A stretch of DNA of 35,373 nt from an uncultured Gammaproteobacteria bacterium (GCA_947260025.1 CAMYON010000017.1:1-35373); one strand, 5' to 3'; positions 13,281-23,097 are shown, counted from the stretch's first letter. The notes: generated by a model from the letters alone, not told the origin. Program-made: numbers and translations.

Positions 13281-14713
13281 AACTCGCTTGCGACAAGGCA
13301 GCCAAAGCCGGCTGCCAGTTTGCCGATGCGCGTTACCTGTCGATACAACGGCAGCGCGTGATATCGCGTGACCTGGCGCTGTCCAACTGCAACGATAGCG
13401 AGGACCGCGGTTTCGGCGTGCGCGTGCTGTACCGGGGGGCCTGGGGATTCGCATCGTCACCGACCTATAGTGCCGCCGAAGTCGAGCGGGTAGTCGAGCT
13501 GGCACTGCGTATAGCGCGGGCGTCGGCCATGGCATTGCGCCAGCGCGGAGTAGAATGGGCGCCCGAAGCCCCGCTAAAGCTAAGTTTCGCATCTAGCTGC
13601 AAGCTGGATCCGTTCGCGGTACCGCTGGAGGACAAGGCGGACCTGCTGATCGCCGCCAACGAGGTCATGCTCGGCAACAAGGCGGTAATGCGGGCACAGG
13701 GTTTCCTGTCGTTCAAGCGGGTACAGCGCTGGTATGCCAACACCGAGGGCGCCGAGCTGCACAGCGATGTGACCTCGTCCGAATCGGTGATCTGGGCCAT
13801 CGCGGTGGGCAACGGCGATTTCCAGGAGCGCAACTGGAAAGCGCCCGCAACCACGCAGGGATTCGAGAGTTACAGCAAAGCCGAGTTTGTCGACCAGGCC
13901 GAACGCGTCGCTGCCGAGGCCGAGGAAAAGCTTAGCGCGAAACTCGCGCCCGAGGGGTATTTCGATATCGTGACCGATTCGGAAAACCTGTCGTTGACGA
14001 TTCACGAATCGGTCGGGCACGCCACCGAACTCGACCGGGTCATGGGTTACGAAGTTTCGATGGCGGGTTCGTCATTCGTATCGCGCGACAAGATGGGTGA
14101 GTTTCAATACGGCAGCCGCGAAGTTAACCTGGTTGCTGACAATACGCTCGAAAACGGCCTAGCCACCCAGGGCTTCGACGATGATGGCGTGCCGGGGCAA
14201 CGCTGGGAAATCGTCAGGGACGGTATTTTTCAAAGCTACAGCACCGGCCGGGAGTTTGCGCATTATATCGACGAGGAGCGCAGCCGCGGCTCCTGTCGCG
14301 CGGATCACTGGTCGAGCATACCGATCGTCCGCATTCCCAACCTGTTCCTGATGCCAGGTAAGGCTTCCTTGAGTCCCGACGAACTGATTGGCGATGTTAA
14401 ACACGGGCTTTATTTCGAGGGCATGGACAGCTTTTCGATCGACCAGTGGCGACTCAATTTCCAGTTCGGCGGCAACGCGGTATGGGAGATTAAAAACGGC
14501 AAGAAAGCCGGCATGCTGAAGGCGGCACTTTACCAGAGTCGCACCCCGACCTTCTGGAATGCCTGCGACGCCACCTGCGACGGCAGCCACTGGCAGGCTC
14601 ACGGGATAACCAACTGCGGCAAGGGCGATCCGATGCAAGTCGCGCAAATGACGCACGGCGCTGCGCCGACACGCTTTCGCAACATTCGCATCTGCCGGGG
14701 GCGCGACGCATGA
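13265..14713 (+). CDS. TldD-type metalloprotease (TldD/PmbA family)
   Basis: A 482-residue protein of the TldD/TldE family. The zinc motif HESVGH lies at residues 247-252, matching the HExxxH site that in E. coli TldD reads HEAVGH. A conserved C-terminal block follows (CGKGDPMQVAQMTHGAAPTRF, about 450-470). TldD and TldE form a cytosolic heterodimer that cleaves unfolded peptides; in E. coli it matures microcin B17 and degrades CcdA. The wording after the motif (HATELDRVMGYE) differs from E. coli TldD and resembles the broader TldD-like branch found in many bacteria and archaea. It overlaps the TldE-type gene by 4 bases. A 34-codon ORF overlaps its start. Confidence 0.88.
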   Translation: MFDLLKLACDKAAKAGCQFADARYLSIQRQRVISRDLALSNCNDSEDRGFGVRVLYRGAWGFASSPTYSAAEVERVVELALRIARASAMALRQRGVEWAPEAPLKLSFASSCKLDPFAVPLEDKADLLIAANEVMLGNKAVMRAQGFLSFKRVQRWYANTEGAELHSDVTSSESVIWAIAVGNGDFQERNWKAPATTQGFESYSKAEFVDQAERVAAEAEEKLSAKLAPEGYFDIVTDSENLSLTIHESVGHATELDRVMGYEVSMAGSSFVSRDKMGEFQYGSREVNLVADNTLENGLATQGFDDDGVPGQRWEIVRDGIFQSYSTGREFAHYIDEERSRGSCRADHWSSIPIVRIPNLFLMPGKASLSPDELIGDVKHGLYFEGMDSFSIDQWRLNFQFGGNAVWEIKNGKKAGMLKAALYQSRTPTFWNACDATCDGSHWQAHGITNCGKGDPMQVAQMTHGAAPTRFRNIRICRGRDA

Positions 14714-15996
14714 AACGGCAGCAGGCGCAGGACCTGATCGCATCGATCCTGGAAATCCCCCACGACGGCGAACTGCAGGTACTGATCGATGGCGTCGAAC
14801 GCCTCGGCACCCGCTTCAACGACTGCGCGGTATCGCAAAACGCGCTCAAGCAACAGGCCACCCTGACCCTGAGCGCGCGCCTGGAACAAAAGAAAACCTC
14901 GATCACGATCAACGCGCTCGACGACCCTGACCTGATCAGGCGCAGCGTCGCGCGGGTGTTCGAGACCTGCCGCCATATGCCCGATGACGAAGAAGTGATG
15001 CCGGCAATTGGCAAAGTGCTCGCCAGCCATGAGTATGCTTACAGCGCAGAATCCGAGGCGATCGACATCGAGACCGTCGGCGCCTGGGCCGCGCAGGCCT
15101 GCGAGGCGGGCGCGGCCGCCGGTATCGACCTGGCGGGCCTGCTCGCTATCGGCAAAATGTTTACCGCCTGCGGCGATAGCGCGGGCGGCTTCGCCCACGA
15201 GCGTCATCATCGCTGCGATTACCACGTTACCGCGACCGGTAACCACGGCAGCGGCTGGGCCGAACACCAGGGGGTTTCGATTGCTCAAAACGACGTGATA
15301 GCGGCAACGGCGCGCGCCATCGACAAATGCGCGAAAGCGCAGAACCCCGAGATCTTCCAACCCCGGCCAACCACCGTGATCCTCGAACCGCAGGCGGTTG
15401 GCGACCTGATGGCGATGGCCCTGTTCTACGGTTTCGATCAGCGCGCCCGGGACGAGGGTCGCTCACCGTTCTCGGATTACGACCAGACTCTCGGTCGACT
15501 ATCGTTTTACTCGGACCCCGCCGATCCGGCGTTTCCGACGGTCTCGTTCAGCAACGACGGCCAGCCATTGACCAGATCGACCTGGCTCGACCAGGGCCGG
15601 CTACAACAGCTGATGACTAGCCGTTACTGGGCCCGGAAAAACAGCATCGCGGCAAAGCCGACGCCCAACAATATTATTCTGACCGGGGATGGTATCCCGG
15701 TGGAACAACTGATTGCCGACACCGAGGACGGCATCCTGGTGACGCGTTTCTGGTATATCCGCTCGACCGACGCCAGGACCCTGGGCTTTACCGGTATGAC
15801 CCGCGACGGCACCTATCGCATCGAGAACGGCGAAGTCACGCATCCGGTGGTCGATATGCGCTGGAACGAATCGGTGCTCAGGCTGTTGCAGAACGTCACC
15901 GCCAGCGGTCAACCCGTCGCCACCGGCGAGTTTATCGAGATGGCGATGCCGGCGCTCAAGGTCGAGAACTTTCATTTCACCTCGCTATCCAATTGA
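14710..15996 (+). CDS. TldE/PmbA-type protease partner subunit
   Basis: A 428-residue TldD/PmbA-family protein lacking the HExxxH motif, as expected for the non-catalytic TldE-type partner. Recognisable parts include HRCDYHVTATGNHGSGWAEH (about residues 171-190), the domain joint VILEPQAVGDLMAMALF, and the C-terminal LGFTGMTRDGTYRIENGEV and IEMAMPALKVENF. It begins with ATG overlapping the TldD-type stop (ATGA), so the two are made in equal amounts. The partner likely shapes the substrate channel. The ABC transporter genes follow 28 bases later, suggesting a common operon. Confidence 0.85.
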   Translation: MKRQQAQDLIASILEIPHDGELQVLIDGVERLGTRFNDCAVSQNALKQQATLTLSARLEQKKTSITINALDDPDLIRRSVARVFETCRHMPDDEEVMPAIGKVLASHEYAYSAESEAIDIETVGAWAAQACEAGAAAGIDLAGLLAIGKMFTACGDSAGGFAHERHHRCDYHVTATGNHGSGWAEHQGVSIAQNDVIAATARAIDKCAKAQNPEIFQPRPTTVILEPQAVGDLMAMALFYGFDQRARDEGRSPFSDYDQTLGRLSFYSDPADPAFPTVSFSNDGQPLTRSTWLDQGRLQQLMTSRYWARKNSIAAKPTPNNIILTGDGIPVEQLIADTEDGILVTRFWYIRSTDARTLGFTGMTRDGTYRIENGEVTHPVVDMRWNESVLRLLQNVTASGQPVATGEFIEMAMPALKVENFHFTSLSN

Positions 15997-16024
15997 CTGT
16001 TCCACCAAAATTCGAGACAAGCCC

Positions 16025-16708
16025 TTGATCCAACTTCAGAATCTAACCATGTCCTACGCGCTCGAGAGCGGCCAACTCGAAGTGCTGTCCGGTGTCGATC
16101 TCGACATCGCCGATGGCGAAACCGTCGCGATCATTGGACCCTCGGGGTCGGGCAAAACCACCCTGCTGCTGTTGCTTGCCGGGCTCGAACAACCGCAGGG
16201 CGGCTCGATCAGTCTGGACGGCCTGCCGCTGCAGCAGATGGACGCCGATGCCCTGGCCGATTTACGACGGGACAGGCTCGGCATCGTGTTCCAGTCGTTT
16301 CACCTGGTGCCAAGCCTGACCGCGCTCGGCAACGTCGCGTTACCGCTTGAAATCGCCGGCCACAACGATGCGCTCGAACGCGCTCGACAGATGCTGCAGC
16401 GAGTCGGGCTGGCCGAGCGGCAGCGACATTACCCAGCCCAACTGTCAGGCGGCGAGCAACAGCGTGTGGCTATCGCACGCGCCCTGGTGCATTCACCCGG
16501 CCTGCTGCTGGCCGACGAGCCTACCGGAAACCTCGATCTCAATACTGGGGCGCTGATAATCGATATCCTGTTCGAGCTGAACCAGGCGACTGGTTCGACC
16601 CTGGTGCTGGTAACCCACGACGAAGTCATCGCCCGACGCTGCCAGCGCGTGCTGCGACTGCAGCAGGGTAAACTCATCGAAGACCCGGACCATGCGCTTT
16701 CTGCTTAA
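16025..16708 (+). CDS. ABC transporter ATP-binding protein (LolD/MacB/YbbA type)
   Basis: A 227-residue nucleotide-binding subunit. Walker A is GPSGSGKT (38-45), the signature motif LSGGEQQR (140-147), and Walker B LLLADEPTGNLD (160-171), followed by VLVTHD. The EPTGNLD text and short length place it with the LolD/FtsE/MacB/YbbA group, whose partners are FtsX-type permeases that work by mechanotransmission at the periplasmic face. The start is TTG at 16025; the next ATG (16049) would remove the first beta strand. It overlaps the permease gene by 17 bases. In E. coli the comparable pair is YbbA/YbbP. Confidence 0.9.
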   Translation: MIQLQNLTMSYALESGQLEVLSGVDLDIADGETVAIIGPSGSGKTTLLLLLAGLEQPQGGSISLDGLPLQQMDADALADLRRDRLGIVFQSFHLVPSLTALGNVALPLEIAGHNDALERARQMLQRVGLAERQRHYPAQLSGGEQQRVAIARALVHSPGLLLADEPTGNLDLNTGALIIDILFELNQATGSTLVLVTHDEVIARRCQRVLRLQQGKLIEDPDHALSA

Positions 16709-19211
16709 GCTTGCGTGGCGCGACCTGCGTGCTAGCGGCAGGTCACTGTGGATTTTTTGCGCCTGCCTGACGCTTGGAGTCACGCTGGTGACCGCATCCG
16801 GCGGCCTGCACCGGCTGATCAGTCTCGGCCTGCTCGCCGACACGCGCAACCTGCTGGGTGGCGATCTCGAAGTGGACACGAATCAGGCACTACCGGAGAC
16901 GGTGCTGCAGTGGATGAATGCCAATGGCGAGGTATCGCTGGTCACCGAAATGTACACCATGCTCGGTACTGAAGACGGTAACTTTCTGCGTGTCGAATTG
17001 CAGAGCATGGATGCGCGCTACCCGCTGTACGGAGAACTAAGGCTCGACCCCGCACAGGCCTTATCATCCGCCACCGAGTACCGCGACGGCTACTGGGGTG
17101 TGGCCATCGATCCCGCGCTGGCGGATCGCCTCGGTATCGGCGTCGGCGACATGATTTATGTCGGCTCGCTGACGCTGGCAGTGCGCGCACTGGTACTGGA
17201 ACAACCCGACCGGAATCTGAACGCGGACTGGCGTGGCCCGCCGGTGCTACTCGCCGGGGAGGCCATGCAGGCAAGCGGTTTGATACAACCCGGCAGCCGG
17301 CTCGACTACGAGTATCGAGTGGCCACCGACGTCGTGGCGGACCTGTGGCGCGAGCGCTTCTACGCGCAATTTCCCGATCAATCCTGGGAGGTCAGGACCT
17401 TCGAAGACCGCAGCCGAAGAATTTCGGAACGCCTCGGACAAATCGCATCAGGCCTTTTGATCATCGGTTTTAGCACGCTATTCATCGGCGGTCTCGGCGT
17501 CTTCAACAGTATCCAGTCCTACCTCCAGGGCAAGCTCAAAACCATCGCGACGCTACGCACACTAGGTTTGCGCAACCGTCGCCTGGCAACGGTTTACCTG
17601 CTGCAGGTTGGATTTCTCAGCATTGCTGCCAGCCTTGCGGGCTGCGTCATCGGCGTGGCAATGGCGCTGCTCGGGGCCACGGTCGCCGCTGCCCAGATTC
17701 CGGTCGAGACCACGTTGCAAGGGCTGCTGGTGCCAGGCCTTGGCGCCCTGTTGTTCGGCCTGCTCACCGCGTTCACCTTTGCGCTGCCTGCGCTCGGCCG
17801 CGCGCTTTCGGTATCCCCGGCGACACTGTTTCGCGACGGGGACCAGGATGCATCGGAAACGCCGTCGACATGGTGGCTGGCCACCTTTTGCGGTGCAAGC
17901 TTGATCGTTGTGCTGGTTCTGCTGACGCTGCCCGATCCGCTGTTCGGTTTCGGTTTCATCGCGTTGATGGGGCTGATACTAATGCTGCTCGATATCGTGG
18001 TGCGCGGCATTCGTCGTACGGCCCGGACGCTTGAAGGTCATCGCCTGATGAACGGTAACTTCGCGTTACGGCTGGCCATGGCTAATCTGCATCGCCCCGG
18101 CACCCCGCTACGCACCGCACTGATATCACTGGGCTCGGCGCTGACCTTGCTGGTGGCCTGCACCCTGGTGGTCGCATCGCTGCTGCGTGCAATCAACGCG
18201 ACCATTCCTCGTGAGGCACCGGCCCTGGTGCTTTACGACATCAACATAAACCAGCTGCAACCGGTTGTCGACACGATCGCGGCGGCACCGGGAGACTCTC
18301 GGGTGCTAACCGCGCCGCTGGTGCGTGCGCGCATCGGAACGGTAAACGGGAAACCGCTGAGCGAGCATCTCGCCTTCGACCAGGAACAGTTTCGCGACTC
18401 TGCGAACGACCAGTACAAACTCAGCTATCGCGCCGGTAACATCGACGACATCCGGCTGGTCGACGGCGCCTGGTGGCCGCCGGACTACGCCGGGCCGCCT
18501 AAAATGGCGCTCGAAGACCGGGAGGCTAAGCAACTCGGACTGGGGCCTGGTGACGCCCTGAGCTTCAACATGGAAGGCCGGTCGATCGAGGCCGAGATCG
18601 TCGCGATTTACAGCCAGAAGGGCTTGCAGACGCGATTCTGGTTCGAAGGAATCATGACCGATGGCGTGCTCGATCCGTTTATTCACCGTCATGTCGGCGC
18701 GGCCTTCATCGACGATGCCGAGACCGCAGCCGCGCAACGGCGTATCGCCGCGCTGGCGCCAAACGTCATTTCGGTGCCGACCGCTTCGCTACTGGATACC
18801 GCGAGAAATTTGCTCGGGCAGGCAACGGCCGGACTCGTGGTAGTCGCCAGCGTCAGCCTGGGCGCGAGCCTGCTGGTGTTAGTCAGCGTCATGGCTGCCG
18901 GTCGGACCCGCCAGATTTACGATGCCACGATACTGAACGCGCTCGGTACCCGCCTTTCGCTGATCAGGCGCAGCCTGCACCTCGAATACCTGCTGCTGGC
19001 GCTGATAACATCGCTGTTCGCGATTCTGCTCGGCTCGGCGATCGCCCTGCCGTTGCTGCAGCTCAGGTTAAAACTGCCATCCGGGGATCTGATCTGGCTC
19101 GGCGCAATCACCGCAATCGTTGTCAGCACGCTATCGCTTAGTTTAGGCGCCAGCTACCTGCTGCGCCGGCTTAGCCTCAAGCCGGCCGTGCTGTTGCGCA
19201 ACGCCAACTAA
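16692..19211 (+). CDS. FtsX-type ABC transporter permease (YbbP-like)
   Basis: An 839-residue permease with the large-exporter topology: one N-terminal helix (about 16-38), a periplasmic domain (about 40-240), helices around 250-275, 295-325 and 345-375, a central pair near 395-440, one near 480-505, a second periplasmic domain (about 510-700), then three final helices. The FtsX-domain texts KLKTIATLRTLGLRNRRLAT and ATILNALGTRLSLIRRSLHL mark the two duplicated cores. It partners the ATPase encoded just upstream. YbbP-like proteins probably handle lipids or lipoproteins in the envelope; the substrate is not defined. Its stop is 5 bases from the convergent P1 peptidase gene, with no visible terminator between them. 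Confidence 0.88.
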   Translation: MRFLLKLAWRDLRASGRSLWIFCACLTLGVTLVTASGGLHRLISLGLLADTRNLLGGDLEVDTNQALPETVLQWMNANGEVSLVTEMYTMLGTEDGNFLRVELQSMDARYPLYGELRLDPAQALSSATEYRDGYWGVAIDPALADRLGIGVGDMIYVGSLTLAVRALVLEQPDRNLNADWRGPPVLLAGEAMQASGLIQPGSRLDYEYRVATDVVADLWRERFYAQFPDQSWEVRTFEDRSRRISERLGQIASGLLIIGFSTLFIGGLGVFNSIQSYLQGKLKTIATLRTLGLRNRRLATVYLLQVGFLSIAASLAGCVIGVAMALLGATVAAAQIPVETTLQGLLVPGLGALLFGLLTAFTFALPALGRALSVSPATLFRDGDQDASETPSTWWLATFCGASLIVVLVLLTLPDPLFGFGFIALMGLILMLLDIVVRGIRRTARTLEGHRLMNGNFALRLAMANLHRPGTPLRTALISLGSALTLLVACTLVVASLLRAINATIPREAPALVLYDININQLQPVVDTIAAAPGDSRVLTAPLVRARIGTVNGKPLSEHLAFDQEQFRDSANDQYKLSYRAGNIDDIRLVDGAWWPPDYAGPPKMALEDREAKQLGLGPGDALSFNMEGRSIEAEIVAIYSQKGLQTRFWFEGIMTDGVLDPFIHRHVGAAFIDDAETAAAQRRIAALAPNVISVPTASLLDTARNLLGQATAGLVVVASVSLGASLLVLVSVMAAGRTRQIYDATILNALGTRLSLIRRSLHLEYLLLALITSLFAILLGSAIALPLLQLRLKLPSGDLIWLGAITAIVVSTLSLSLGASYLLRRLSLKPAVLLRNAN

Positions 19212-19216
19212 TCGCG

Positions 19217-20323
19217 TTAACGACAGCGGCCGTATTGCCGCATGACTTCTACCAGCCGCGCGTGATCGATAGCGCGGCAGGTCATTCCGGCGGGGCGTAA
19301 CGTGGTCATGTCCTGCGCGGCCACCAGCGCGTTAACGACGGATTCCTCTACCGTCTCGACGGCGGCCATATAAATCGGGTCGAAAGCTTCGTCGTTTAGA
19401 TAATCGAAAGACAGGCGTGCGCCGGACAGCTGCGGCATCATCCTTTCGTTGGCGGTACTGAACGCGATAAATATATCGCCCGAGTTATTGCCACCCGGGC
19501 TACCGCCGCGTCCGATTCCGATTGCGGCACGCTTTGCAAGGCGTCGCAGCTGGTGTGGCATCATCGGCGCATTGGTTGCCAACACGACGATGATGGAACC
19601 AACTTCAGCCGATTGCAGCAGGCTATCCTCGGTCAGGTGCCGACCGACGGGCACACCCAGGATATTGAGCCAGGGCCTGAGGCCATGATTGGCCTGCACC
19701 AGCGCCGCGATGGTGAAACCTTCGCCATCGACGTCGATGCGCCGCGACGAGGTGCCGGTGCCGCCCTTGAACTCGTAGCAAACCATGCCGGTGCCACCGC
19801 CGACATTGCCTTCTGCCATGGCCCCGGATTTCGCGTTATCGAGCGCTTCCCGCGCGTGCCGTTCGGTTACGTGCAAGCCGTTTATGTCGTTCAGCATGCC
19901 GTCGTAGGTCTCGGCTACCACCGGCATCGCCCACAGGGGCGTGCTGCGCCAGCGCTCTGCATAATGATCGATCATCCAGCGCGTCACCGCGTGATGCACG
20001 ATGCCGACGCTGTGGCTATTGGTGATGCATATCGGGCTGCTGAAATAGCCGCCGTCCTGAATCCAGTGAGTGCCGGTCATTTCACCATTGCCGTTCAGGG
20101 CATGGAAACCGCTCCAGACCGGGCGCGGTTCGGGATCGTGCCCCCTCGGCAGAATCGCGGTAACGCCCGTGCGCACCGGACCCTCGCCCTGCGTCAATTC
20201 GCCCTCGCCCTCGATGATCGTCGAATAGCCAACCAGGACGCCGGGAATATCCGTTATCGAATTATCCGGACCAGTCTCGCCGTGAAAATCGAGGCCGAGG
20301 TCGCGTGCTCGTATCGCTGTCAT
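19217..20323 (-). CDS. P1-family aminopeptidase/D-esterase (DmpA-like)
   Basis: A 368-residue Ntn-type peptidase of family P1 (DmpA, BapA), which cleaves itself to two chains and then releases N-terminal residues, often D-amino or beta-amino acids. Family text includes NSITDIPGVLVGYST, GVTAILPRG, NGNGEMTGTHWIQDGGYFSSP, the GNVGGGTGMVCYEFKGGTGTSSR block and the self-cleavage region RGGSPGGNNSGDIFIAFST. The serine at about residue 281 in NNSGD is the expected new N-terminal nucleophile. No signal peptide is seen, so it is cytoplasmic. Complete in length. The next minus-strand gene upstream is far across the window's opposite-strand genes, so it is likely transcribed alone. Confidence 0.9.
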   Translation of the reverse strand: MTAIRARDLGLDFHGETGPDNSITDIPGVLVGYSTIIEGEGELTQGEGPVRTGVTAILPRGHDPEPRPVWSGFHALNGNGEMTGTHWIQDGGYFSSPICITNSHSVGIVHHAVTRWMIDHYAERWRSTPLWAMPVVAETYDGMLNDINGLHVTERHAREALDNAKSGAMAEGNVGGGTGMVCYEFKGGTGTSSRRIDVDGEGFTIAALVQANHGLRPWLNILGVPVGRHLTEDSLLQSAEVGSIIVVLATNAPMMPHQLRRLAKRAAIGIGRGGSPGGNNSGDIFIAFSTANERMMPQLSGARLSFDYLNDEAFDPIYMAAVETVEESVVNALVAAQDMTTLRPAGMTCRAIDHARLVEVMRQYGRCR

Positions 20324-20523
20324 GGTGATTCTCTGGTTAAGGCAATTAGGGAGATATGGAACTCAGGGCACAGTATATAGCCACTTCATGACCGATACCT
20401 TATCGACTCGACTTCGGGCACGGCGCTCCAGGAATACGATATTTTTCAGGTTTGCCGGCCGAGGCTTTTGCAGACGAACCCGGATGGGGCCCGTTTCGTT
20501 AACCAGCGTCTTTACCCTTAAGA

Positions 20524-21927
20524 CTACTTCTTGGCAGTGACCACCAGGTCTACCCGACGATTGATCGCCCGGCCTTCACTGGTTTCGTTAGAGGCGATGG
20601 GCCTGGACTCTCCGTAGCCGATATAGCCTATCTTGTAGCCACCCCCGAGCGCGGACAGGTAGTTAGCGACCGAGACAGCGCGCTTGGTGGAAAGATCTTT
20701 ATTCAGCTTGGTGGCGCCGACCGAGTCGGTATGACCCTCCACCGCAACCAGTTCCGCGCCGACAAATCGGATGATGTCGTTTACCTTCGACAGCGTTGGC
20801 TTTGACGCTGCTGGAATCGTTGCCGATCCGGACGCGAAATTGATTTTCTTGAGCCTGAAAATCAGCTTGCTGCCCTGCTGATAGACCGACGCTTCGTCGT
20901 CAGGAAATTCCTTTATCGCCTGGTCCATTGCGCGTTGAAACCTGACCTGCGTGGAAGTTTTCTCCAGTTCCTGGTTTTGCAGTAGCAGCGCGCTCTCGGT
21001 TTCCTGCAGATTCGACCGCGCAGACTGCAGTTCCTGGTTCTGTTGCTTGAGCGTGCCTTCCGTCTCCATCAGGGTTGACTGGGTTGTCTTCAGGTTCTTT
21101 TCCAGGCTTCCGACATTTTTGGACAGCGCTTCTAACTCCCTGTTCTGCACCACAATTTTCGACGCGATATCTTCCGGCGTTCCCGGGGCATCTAAAACTA
21201 CGTCCATCACATCGGTCAGAAAGACCGAACTTTCTATCGCGTGGTCCAGGATGACCTGGTAGATTTTTGGATCTCGAGGGCTCTGCGCAATCAGGTTCTC
21301 GGCTTCGCCAATATCCAGCAAAGCCGTTCTCAACGCTTTCGGAGCGAGCTTTTTTGCCCCCTGGCTGGCCGCTTTGTCAATCGCCAGGTTGACGGCGTCG
21401 AGTTCCCTGAACTGGACCGCTTTGACTTCCAGGGAAAAGTACTGCCTTTGGAACTCCGAAAATTCAGCCGGTTCGAGGGGCCGCGCAAAATTATCTGTTT
21501 CGTCTCTCAGGTCGTCATCGACATCAGCGAGGGCCTCTTCGAGATCTGCACTGTTTCTCAATCCCGCTTCGAGCGCCGATTTCCGGGCTTCCAGTATCCG
21601 AAAGGCGTTAGGAGTTCTCTCCCGGCTGTTCTCGAGTGCCGCCTGGAGTTGCGTTTTTCCCTTGGCTGCGTTCTCCAGGATATAGTCGGTCTGATAGTTG
21701 TCTGCCAAACCTCGTTGCGCTTTACCCAGGTATTCGGATCCCTTGACGTATTCCCTGTAGGATAAAAGCTCGGCCTGGTCTATGTCGGCTTCTGCCAACA
21801 ACCCCGCGACCTCGGCAACCGCCGCATCCAGATCGTCAGTCGATGCAAGCTCGGCCGTTTCAGTAGAGGCACAGCCAAAAAGCAAAAGAGCGAGTCCATA
21901 GCAAAGAACCAGGTTAAGTTTTCTCAT
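20524..21927 (-). CDS. OmpA-domain outer-membrane lipoprotein with coiled-coil repeats
   Basis: A 467-residue lipoprotein precursor. The signal peptide ends in the lipobox LLFGCAS, with C19 as the lipidated residue and alanine at +2, which favours the outer membrane. Residues about 25-110 look like a helical DUF4398-type region. Residues about 265-335 form a coiled coil with three repeated units containing QNxELE (QNRELEALS, QQNQELQSA, LQNQELEKT) and two METEG/QETES copies. The C-terminal OmpA peptidoglycan-binding domain (about 355-467) shows INFASGSATIP, EGHTDSVG and GRAINRRVDLVV. It likely tethers outer membrane to peptidoglycan; the coiled coil suggests oligomers. Neighbours give no further clue. 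Confidence 0.88.
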   Translation of the reverse strand: MRKLNLVLCYGLALLLFGCASTETAELASTDDLDAAVAEVAGLLAEADIDQAELLSYREYVKGSEYLGKAQRGLADNYQTDYILENAAKGKTQLQAALENSRERTPNAFRILEARKSALEAGLRNSADLEEALADVDDDLRDETDNFARPLEPAEFSEFQRQYFSLEVKAVQFRELDAVNLAIDKAASQGAKKLAPKALRTALLDIGEAENLIAQSPRDPKIYQVILDHAIESSVFLTDVMDVVLDAPGTPEDIASKIVVQNRELEALSKNVGSLEKNLKTTQSTLMETEGTLKQQNQELQSARSNLQETESALLLQNQELEKTSTQVRFQRAMDQAIKEFPDDEASVYQQGSKLIFRLKKINFASGSATIPAASKPTLSKVNDIIRFVGAELVAVEGHTDSVGATKLNKDLSTKRAVSVANYLSALGGGYKIGYIGYGESRPIASNETSEGRAINRRVDLVVTAKK

Positions 21928-22171
21928 GCCTGTTTGATACCGTGTTGTCTTCTATTGGATGTTTGAAGTGTATTTCCGCGAGTCAAGCGCCGCCGTTTCG
22001 CAGTCGAAATGGCAAGTGCCTCGATAAAACGGCTGGAATTTAACACAAGGGCCTGCCTATTAGTAGGTGTGCATCGTAGTTGAGACATATTACCCAAATT
22101 TCGGGCAGATTTTTAGCCCGCCCTGGCAACGCCGCAACCTCGCGTCACCGAGTTTCTCTGGGGTAAAGACT

Positions 22172-23074
22172 TCACTCGATCCGCAGCACAGTTGCTCTCA
22201 AATCCAGTGCTTCGTGCAGGGAGTCGCCGCGAAACTCCAGATCGGAAGTGGTAAAGGGATAATCGGCGGGCTCTGTAGCGGATACATTAGCTTCCTGTAA
22301 ATTGGAATTTTCGGCCTTTGTTTTCATCCGGCGCGTTGAGGCTCCGCCGATGGTCGATTTCAGGCTGTCTGGCAGCAAGTCCAGAATTGGTCTTATTAGA
22401 TATTTCCTTAGCGGCCCTTTTAGGTAGACCTTAGATGGCTTTTGCCTGACGCGCCGGCGCTCGATCTTGTTTAACGCTTCCTCCCCAAAAAGGCCCTCGA
22501 CTTTCACCTCTGCGAAATAACGACTCAGCAGCTGCTTAAGATCCTGCGCCGAGTATTCTTTTGTATGAAACTTATTCCATGGTTTCTGAAAAGGGAGTAG
22601 ACGGATATCACGATTGGGAGTCGAAACGATGACTTGACCATCCGCACGTGTAACACGCTTGATTTCGCGCAGGAAAATATCAAGCTTATCGAGCGCGATG
22701 TGCTCGATAACCTGAAAAAGCACGGTCAGATCAAACGTATTATCTGCGAAAGGAAGGGTCCAGCTATCAAGGCAGATATACTCTATATTATCTCGCGCAT
22801 TGTACTTCCTGGCTTTTTCTATAGCTGTAGAAGACGTGTCGACCGCTTTGACACTCCTGGCGTCCTCGGCGTAGATAATGGTTCCAAAACCCTTATTACA
22901 CCCGAGCTCTAAAACGTTTTTATCTTTAGCCTGAGCCATGAGCAGCTCGTAAGGCCACCGATGAATCAGGGATAAGACATGCGCCCTGAGCGACCTGGCC
23001 TGAAAGTCTTCTTGCAGGTCGTCGACTTCCGGATGATCGATTTGCAAATCTATCGTTTGAAGTTGCTCGTTCAC
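22172..23074 (-). CDS. SAM-dependent methyltransferase, surface-polysaccharide type
   Basis: A 300-residue class I methyltransferase. Motif I is VLELGCNKGFG (54-64), followed by VKAVDTS (motif II) and FDLTVLFQVIEHI (motif IV region), then REIKRVTRADGQVIVSTPNR. The C-terminal 80 residues are poorly conserved and basic. The upstream glycosyltransferase-like gene ends 23 bases before its start, so they form one transcription unit. Methylation of a sugar or lipid intermediate of a cell-surface glycan is the usual role in such settings, but the substrate is unknown. GC is lower than the flanking housekeeping genes. Confidence 0.8.
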   Translation of the reverse strand: MNEQLQTIDLQIDHPEVDDLQEDFQARSLRAHVLSLIHRWPYELLMAQAKDKNVLELGCNKGFGTIIYAEDARSVKAVDTSSTAIEKARKYNARDNIEYICLDSWTLPFADNTFDLTVLFQVIEHIALDKLDIFLREIKRVTRADGQVIVSTPNRDIRLLPFQKPWNKFHTKEYSAQDLKQLLSRYFAEVKVEGLFGEEALNKIERRRVRQKPSKVYLKGPLRKYLIRPILDLLPDSLKSTIGGASTRRMKTKAENSNLQEANVSATEPADYPFTTSDLEFRGDSLHEALDLRATVLRIE

Positions 23075-23097
23075 ATCAGATACTCCTTGGCCAGGTA

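Noticed and set aside
13265-15996. A microcin-type RiPP biosynthesis cluster
   Set aside because: TldD/TldE-type genes are present, but no cyclodehydratase, dehydrogenase or other modifying enzyme and no clear precursor is found; only the small ORF at 13176 remains as a weak candidate.
22102-22120. CGGGC/GCCCG hairpin as terminator of the methyltransferase gene
   Set aside because: The stem is only five base pairs and is followed on the minus strand by AAATTTGGG rather than a T run; too weak to list.
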